NCBI RefSeq assembly: GCF_001857965.1
Contig: NZ_CP017774.1
Span: forward strand, 1,736,001 to 1,800,000
DNA length: 64,000 nt
Direction: 5' to 3'
DNA from: Flavobacterium commune
GTDB lineage: Bacteria > Bacteroidota > Bacteroidia > Flavobacteriales > Flavobacteriaceae
Shown: piece by piece, positions 59,258 to 64,000 of the stretch
How positions within the stretch are numbered: position 1 is the first letter of the stretch
Layout: every line of letters starts with the position of its first letter
Notes under the pieces: generated by a model
The model's database searches: none
What the model was told of the DNA's origin: nothing
The model's input: only the letters and a program-made list of their open reading frames with translations
Program-made: the position numbers and the translations under genes

Positions 59258-62251
59258 TTAGAAATTCGCATTAACACCAAACAAGAAAGTTCTTGCTCTC
59301 GGATATACATTATTATCAATTCCGTTGAATTTCTCCGGGTCTAAACCGTTGTATTTTGTAAGTACAAGAACGTTTTGAACTCCCGCTGTAAATCGTACTG
59401 AAGCCGCTTTAAATAGTTTTTTATCAAAGGAGTATCCCAGAGTGATGTTGTCCAATTTTATAAAAGAAGCATCTTTTACATAATAGTCAGATAAGTATCT
59501 GGAAGTACCGTTATCTTCAAAAGTGAAACCTGTATTCAGGTAATCGGTACTTACGTTTGATAAATCGGTTTGTCTTCTTAAACCTGCATCCGAATAGCCC
59601 AAATTAGAACTCACGTTATCAAAAATATAGTTGCCTAAACTGGCTCTCCAGTTCATGGTAAAGTCAAAATTTTTGTAGTTTACAGTTGAGAATAAACCAA
59701 ATGTATAGTCAGGTGCCGGTTTGTTAGCTCTATAACGATCGCCATCATTTAATGTTCCATCATTATTTCGATCAACATAAGCTCCTGCAATTGGTTTTTT
59801 GTTAGCATCATATAATTGTTCATAAACAAAAAATGAATTAGGTGTAAATCCTACCGAGTTAATTTGGATTTTATTTCCACCACCACCAGCGATATTATCT
59901 CCTGTAAAATAACCTTGGAAACCAGGAACGGTTATTCCTAATTGGTCAATTTTTTGATCGATATAAGTGGTGTTGAAAGCCAAGTTCCAGGTCAGATTAT
60001 CATTTTTAATAATATCCGACTGAATATTAAATTCAACTCCTTTGGTTCTCACGCTACCAATATTAAAGAAACCTTGATTTCTAATATTCGCTCCGTCAGG
60101 AACTGCAATTTCAGCTAATAAATCAGTCGATTTTTTATCAAAATAATTGATAGATCCTGTAATTCTGTCGTTAAAGAAACCATAATCAATACCTACGTTA
60201 GTCTCGGCCAATTCTTCCCATTTAATATTTTCATTATAACCTTCCGGTCTGGCAGTTGAATAAACTGTGTTTCCAAAAATATACTGTGAGCTTATAGTAC
60301 CCAGTGTAACTCTTTGTAAGTAATCATACTGAGCCGAAATGTCCTGTTGTCCTGTTGTTCCATAACCTACTCTTAATTTCAAGCTTGATAAAGTTTCATT
60401 GTCTTTTAAGAAAGATTCTTCGGCAACATTCCATGCAAAAGCAGCTCCTGAGAAATTACCCCATCGGTTAGCTTCAGAAAAACGGGAAGTTCCGTCTCGT
60501 CTATAGTTTAATGTCAATAAATAACGGCTGTCATACCCTAAATTCAAACGTCCAAAATAAGATTGAAGATTGATATTCGGATCAGTAATAACATCTTCTT
60601 TAGGATTTGGCTGTCTGGTTTCTCCGGATTCGTATTTTTCTTTTTGGAATAATTGGTAGTTATAACCCGCCGTAGCATCAATTTTAAACTTGCCTACATC
60701 TTTAGTGTAATTAAAGTAGGTATTTAAGTTTTTATTTTGAAGCATATCAGTATAACTGGAGTAATTTCCTAAATTGACCCAGTTTCCTGAGCTAAAAGCA
60801 TTCGGCTGAAATCCTAAAGGACTTTGCGTACTTACTTCGGTATATCCTTTGCTATCAAATCTATCAATACCTGCTTCAGCAACTACTCTTAAATCTTCAA
60901 AGAAATGCAATTTATAATCCAATCTAACATTTCCCCATTTTCGGGTAGAAGTAGCTCTTCTTTCATCCTGATTTAGTCTTGATACAGGATTTCTTGCTGG
61001 TAATAAAGGTAAATTTCCATTAGGTTCTAACCATTCAAAATAACCACCATAACGAGAATTGGCATCATAAACCGGCTGTGTTGGATCAAAACCAATGGCG
61101 CTTCCAATTACAGCTCCTTCATCCTGAAATTGATTTTTACCGAAAGACATATTTCCGCTAATATCAATTCTTAAATGATTATCAAATAAAACAGGATTCA
61201 AAGAGATAGAAGTTGTAGTTCTTTCAAAAGAAGTATTTCTTAAAAGCCCTGAATTATCAACATTTCCCACAGATAAACGTATTGGTAATTTATTAAACAA
61301 AGCACCACTTACGGAGATGTTGTTATTCATTGTCAATGAGGTATGGAAAATTTCATCCTGCCAATTCGTATTTGCTGTTCCTAATAAAGCTTTTTGAGCA
61401 TCAGAACCTTTCTCATTTACTAAAGCCCGAAACTGATCAGCACTTAAAACATCCACTTGATTGGCCACAGTATTAACACCTAACTGAGAACTAAAGTTTA
61501 CTTTCACGCCGCCTTTTGTTCCTTTTTTAGTAGTAATTACAATTACCCCATTGGCTGCACGCGAACCGTAAATTGCCGCTGCAGAAGCATCTTTCAAAAC
61601 AGTAAAAGATTCAATGTCATTTGGATCAATTGTAGAAAGAATACTGGTAGCACCGCTTGGCACTGCATTACTCAACGGAAGTCCGTCCAATACAATTAAA
61701 GGCTCATTCGACGCTGATAAAGACGAACCGCCACGGATTCTAATGTCTGCTTTTGCACCAGGAGCTCCTCCGCCAGTTACATTAACCCCCGAAATACGAC
61801 CGCTAATTAAACTTTCCGGAGTTACATTGACTCCTTTATTAAATTCTTTAGCAGAGATTTGGGATACTGAACCCGTTGCGTCTTTTTTCTTCACCGTACC
61901 ATAACCCACCTGTACTACTACTTCTTTTAATTCGCTAAAATCTTCGGTTAGTACTACTCTAAGATCTTGTCCATTAGCGGGTACTTCTTTTGAAGTAAAT
62001 CCAATAAAAGAAAATTGCAATACAGCAGAGTTGCCTGATAGCGGTAAAGTAAATGCGCCATTTACATCTGTTATTGTACCAATAGTTGTTCCTTTGATTA
62101 ATACACTTGCCCCAATTAGCGGTTCTCCTTTTTGATCTACAACAAGACCGGAAATCTTTTTAGTTGCAGTTTGGGCAACTAGGTTTGGTACAATAAATAG
62201 CATGTTACATAATAGTAAAATGTAATACATACTGTTTTTCATTTTGACCAT
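59258..62251 (-). CDS. SusC-like TonB-dependent outer-membrane transporter
   Basis: A 997-residue transporter. Signal peptide ends near VPNLVAQ; starts at 62251 (MVKMKNSMYY) or the second Met at 62242 are both possible. A carboxypeptidase-regulatory domain (ISGLVVDQKGEPLIGASVLIKG) precedes the plug with VVQVGYGTVKKKDATGSVSQI and the SusC signature AAIYGSRAANGVIVITTKKG. The 22-strand barrel ends RARTFLFGVNANF. Substrate import of maltooligosaccharides is inferred from the neighbours. It is the first gene of the operon; the 726 bp upstream contain no gene and probably hold its promoter. Confidence 0.96.
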   Translation of the reverse strand: MVKMKNSMYYILLLCNMLFIVPNLVAQTATKKISGLVVDQKGEPLIGASVLIKGTTIGTITDVNGAFTLPLSGNSAVLQFSFIGFTSKEVPANGQDLRVVLTEDFSELKEVVVQVGYGTVKKKDATGSVSQISAKEFNKGVNVTPESLISGRISGVNVTGGGAPGAKADIRIRGGSSLSASNEPLIVLDGLPLSNAVPSGATSILSTIDPNDIESFTVLKDASAAAIYGSRAANGVIVITTKKGTKGGVKVNFSSQLGVNTVANQVDVLSADQFRALVNEKGSDAQKALLGTANTNWQDEIFHTSLTMNNNISVSGALFNKLPIRLSVGNVDNSGLLRNTSFERTTTSISLNPVLFDNHLRIDISGNMSFGKNQFQDEGAVIGSAIGFDPTQPVYDANSRYGGYFEWLEPNGNLPLLPARNPVSRLNQDERRATSTRKWGNVRLDYKLHFFEDLRVVAEAGIDRFDSKGYTEVSTQSPLGFQPNAFSSGNWVNLGNYSSYTDMLQNKNLNTYFNYTKDVGKFKIDATAGYNYQLFQKEKYESGETRQPNPKEDVITDPNINLQSYFGRLNLGYDSRYLLTLNYRRDGTSRFSEANRWGNFSGAAFAWNVAEESFLKDNETLSSLKLRVGYGTTGQQDISAQYDYLQRVTLGTISSQYIFGNTVYSTARPEGYNENIKWEELAETNVGIDYGFFNDRITGSINYFDKKSTDLLAEIAVPDGANIRNQGFFNIGSVRTKGVEFNIQSDIIKNDNLTWNLAFNTTYIDQKIDQLGITVPGFQGYFTGDNIAGGGGNKIQINSVGFTPNSFFVYEQLYDANKKPIAGAYVDRNNDGTLNDGDRYRANKPAPDYTFGLFSTVNYKNFDFTMNWRASLGNYIFDNVSSNLGYSDAGLRRQTDLSNVSTDYLNTGFTFEDNGTSRYLSDYYVKDASFIKLDNITLGYSFDKKLFKAASVRFTAGVQNVLVLTKYNGLDPEKFNGIDNNVYPRARTFLFGVNANF

Positions 62252-62925
62252 AATTTTTTGTTTTTGGTTGTTAATAATTTTGGTTTTACAAAATCGTTAA
62301 TGTGTTTTAGTTTGTAGTTTAGAAACAGTATTTCGATTTCGATAATGTAAAATTAGATGGATTTAACAGCCTCAATTTTAACAACAATAAAAATGTAGTT
62401 AAATGAGTGGTTTTTTTATTGTAAACACCCTAAAAATCAGTAGTTTGTGCTTTTTTTGTATTTAAAAAAAAGTAGTGAATATGTAGTTAAAAAACCGAGT
62501 TTTAGTTGTTTTTTTGCCCTTTTAGTAAATAGTTGAATTAATGAGTAAATAATTGTATATTAAACAATTATTTCTTTAATTAATTATAAAAAATACAATT
62601 TAAGTTACGAATAAATATATTCTTAATAAAATTTTTAGTCAAAAAAATAACTTGAAAAAATGCGGTATAACAGTTATATAATGGCAGAGAGTTCCTTTTT
62701 GAGGATGATTAATTTTAAAGCCAAATGATGCCTTGAGTTCAATAAGTTAGCAATAGCCTGATGATGCAACAGTTCTTTTATTGGATGAATTGTTGCGCTA
62801 TTATGAATACATTTAATAAAGTTTCTGAATTTGATTCAGTATAAATTTTTGGTGTAAACCAAATTTATGCAGGTTTATTCTTGTCTTTTTTAGGATTTTA
62901 GTATTAAAATAGAGTGATAAAAAAA
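62252..62925. promoter_or_regulatory. Long AT-rich control region upstream of SusC
   Basis: No gene is visible in this stretch. ATGTAGTTAAA occurs twice (62393-62403 and 62481-62491, 88 bp apart), and GTAGTTT variants occur near 62323 and 62438. A 22-codon ORF at 62660 looks incidental. I found no good TAnnTTTG box on the minus strand near SusC, which fits a promoter that depends on an activator. Confidence 0.4.
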
Positions 62926-62956
62926 CGGCAATCCAAAAATAAATTTCAGATTGCCG
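62926..62956 (-). terminator. Terminator of thiL
   Basis: CGGCAATC and GATTGCCG with a T run on the minus strand side, 22 bp after the thiL stop. Confidence 0.88.
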
Positions 62957-62977
62957 CTTGTTTAGATATGGGTTTTA

Positions 62978-64000
62978 TTATTCGCTCAGGGCATTCCAGC
63001 CACGCGCTTTTAATGGAATTTTAGTGTTGGCTCTGGTTACAAGGTGAATTCCTTCGCTTTCTTCGGTCATGTGACCAATGATAGAGAAGTTAGGATTTCC
63101 TTTGATTTTGTCAAAATCTTCAATCGGAATAGTAAAGAGTAATTCGTAATCTTCGCCGCCGTTGATGGCTACTGTAGTGCTGTCAATATCAAATTCTTCA
63201 CACACATTGATAAATTGCGGGTCTAATGGTAGTTTGTCTTCGTATAAATTACATCCCACTTTTGACTGTTTGCATAAATGAATAATCTCTGATGATAATC
63301 CATCTGAAATATCAATCATTGAAGTTGGTTTTATTTCTAAAGCATGTAATAAAGTACGGACATCTTTTCGTGCTTCAGGTTTTAACTGGCGTTCAATTAA
63401 ATAAGTATATAATTCTAAATCAGGTTGCGAATTTGGATTTACCTGGAAAACCTGTTTTTCTCTTTCTAAAACCTGTAATCCCATATAAGCTGCTCCAATA
63501 TCGCCAGTAACAACTAATAAATTAGTAGGCTTAGCACCATTTCTATAGACGATTTCTTCTTCATCAGCTTCGCCTAAAACAGTAATACTGATGATTAATC
63601 CTTTTTGTGAAGAAGTAGTGTCACCGCCAATAACATCCACTTTGTACTCATTGGCCGCCAATGTAATTCCGTGGAATAATTCTTCTAAAGCCTCTAGTGG
63701 AAAACGATTCGAAACCGCAATCGAAACCGTAATTTGAGTGGCTTTGGCATTCATGGCACAAATGTCTGACACATTCGATACTACGGCTTTGTAGCCTAAA
63801 TGCTTCAACGGCATATAAGCCAGGTCAAAATGAACACCTTCAACCATAATATCAGTAGAAACCACTACTTTTTTGTCTTTAAAATCTAGAACAGCCGCAT
63901 CATCACCAATTCCTTTTAAGGTAGAAGCCTGATTGATTTCAAAATTTTTAGTCAAATGGTCTATCAATCCAAATTCGCCCAATTGAGCAATGCTGGTACG
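62978..64000 (-). CDS. thiL: Thiamine-phosphate kinase (5' end beyond the window)
   Basis: Phosphorylates thiamine phosphate to thiamine diphosphate. The frame stays open to the window edge, coding RTSIAQLGEFGLIDHLT at the visible N-terminus, so the TTG at 63982 is internal and the true start lies outside. PurM-like fold motifs: GIGDDAAVLDF, STDIMVEGVHFDLAY, VSNVSDICAMNAKAT, IGGDTTSSQKGLIISITVLGE, VTGDIGAAYMGLQVL, MIDISDGLSSEIIHL and INGGEDYELLF. About 341 residues are visible of an expected 350. Transcribed as its own unit with a good terminator. No TPP riboswitch is visible downstream, and upstream lies outside. Confidence 0.96.
   Translation of the reverse strand, partial: RTSIAQLGEFGLIDHLTKNFEINQASTLKGIGDDAAVLDFKDKKVVVSTDIMVEGVHFDLAYMPLKHLGYKAVVSNVSDICAMNAKATQITVSIAVSNRFPLEALEELFHGITLAANEYKVDVIGGDTTSSQKGLIISITVLGEADEEEIVYRNGAKPTNLLVVTGDIGAAYMGLQVLEREKQVFQVNPNSQPDLELYTYLIERQLKPEARKDVRTLLHALEIKPTSMIDISDGLSSEIIHLCKQSKVGCNLYEDKLPLDPQFINVCEEFDIDSTTVAINGGEDYELLFTIPIEDFDKIKGNPNFSIIGHMTEESEGIHLVTRANTKIPLKARGWNALSE

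Noticed and set aside
61614..61904. 96-residue plus-strand ORF in SusC
   Set aside because: Antisense shadow of the conserved plug domain of the SusC-like transporter.
62957..62977. TPP riboswitch near thiL
   Set aside because: This is the 3' side of thiL and holds only a terminator; the 5' side is outside the window and no THI-box sequence is visible.

Overview
The window looks like chromosome of a Flavobacteriaceae bacterium, probably Flavobacterium or a close relative. The DNA is AT-rich. Several genes follow TAnnTTTG-type -7 promoter boxes. There are type IX secretion (T9SS) C-terminal sorting domains, a SusC/SusD outer-membrane pair, a hybrid two-component regulator, and Bacteroidota-type versions of ileS, dksA/traR, uvrC and pgi. 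I see no tRNA, rRNA, CRISPR array or cas gene.

Layout. (1) 1-13181 is mostly housekeeping: pheS, gpsA, a LysR-controlled aldehyde-response pair (periplasmic DJ-1/Hsp31-like protein plus YqhD-like alcohol dehydrogenase), nadD, gmk, yicC, an ArsC/Spx-like protein, a DinB-like protein, gdhA and recO. The gaps carry inverted arrays of heptanucleotide repeats (TTAGTCC/GGACTAA and AACTTCT). One array encloses a four-helix-bundle gene. (2) 13182-19668 is an accessory region. It holds a cluster of unrelated palindromic repeats, an unknown protein, a ten-unit 22-bp tandem array, a small HTH protein, and a PHP-SMC (TrlF-like) ATPase. Two orphan membrane-protein genes follow, separated by 132-bp spacers that resemble integron attC sites, and then a 112-bp tandem repeat. 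(3) 19669-35588 returns to core genes: ileS, a DksA-like protein, lspA, 5-formyl-THF cyclo-ligase, uvrC, a patatin/BamA-like outer-membrane protein, DUF3108, tryptophan 2,3-dioxygenase, a frameshifted M23 peptidase, pgi and an RlpA-like protein. (4) 35607-36862 is an insertion sequence with 18-bp terminal inverted repeats. (5) 36877-42364 has a CYTH protein, a TPR/T9SS protein, DNA polymerase IV, a Bax-inhibitor-1 protein and a histidine kinase. (6) 42446-62251 is a minus-strand alpha-glucan utilisation locus: SusC, SusD, SusE-like, a T9SS-secreted GH13, an FnIII lipoprotein and a SusA-like GH13, followed by a formylglycine-generating-enzyme-like lipoprotein, a hybrid two-component regulator and a GH31. 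(7) thiL runs off the right edge.

How the genes work together. In the glucan locus the secreted GH13 should cut polymer outside the cell. SusD, SusE and the FnIII lipoprotein bind it at the surface, SusC imports oligomers, and the periplasmic GH13 and GH31 finish degradation. The hybrid regulator probably senses an oligosaccharide. The most unusual signals are the cassette-like spacers around the PHP-SMC gene, the exact 22-bp and 112-bp tandem arrays, the four-helix-bundle gene nested in an inverted heptad array, the swapped GXHH signature of IleRS, and a likely -1 frameshift controlling the transposase. All functional statements rest on reading motifs by eye; no database search was run.
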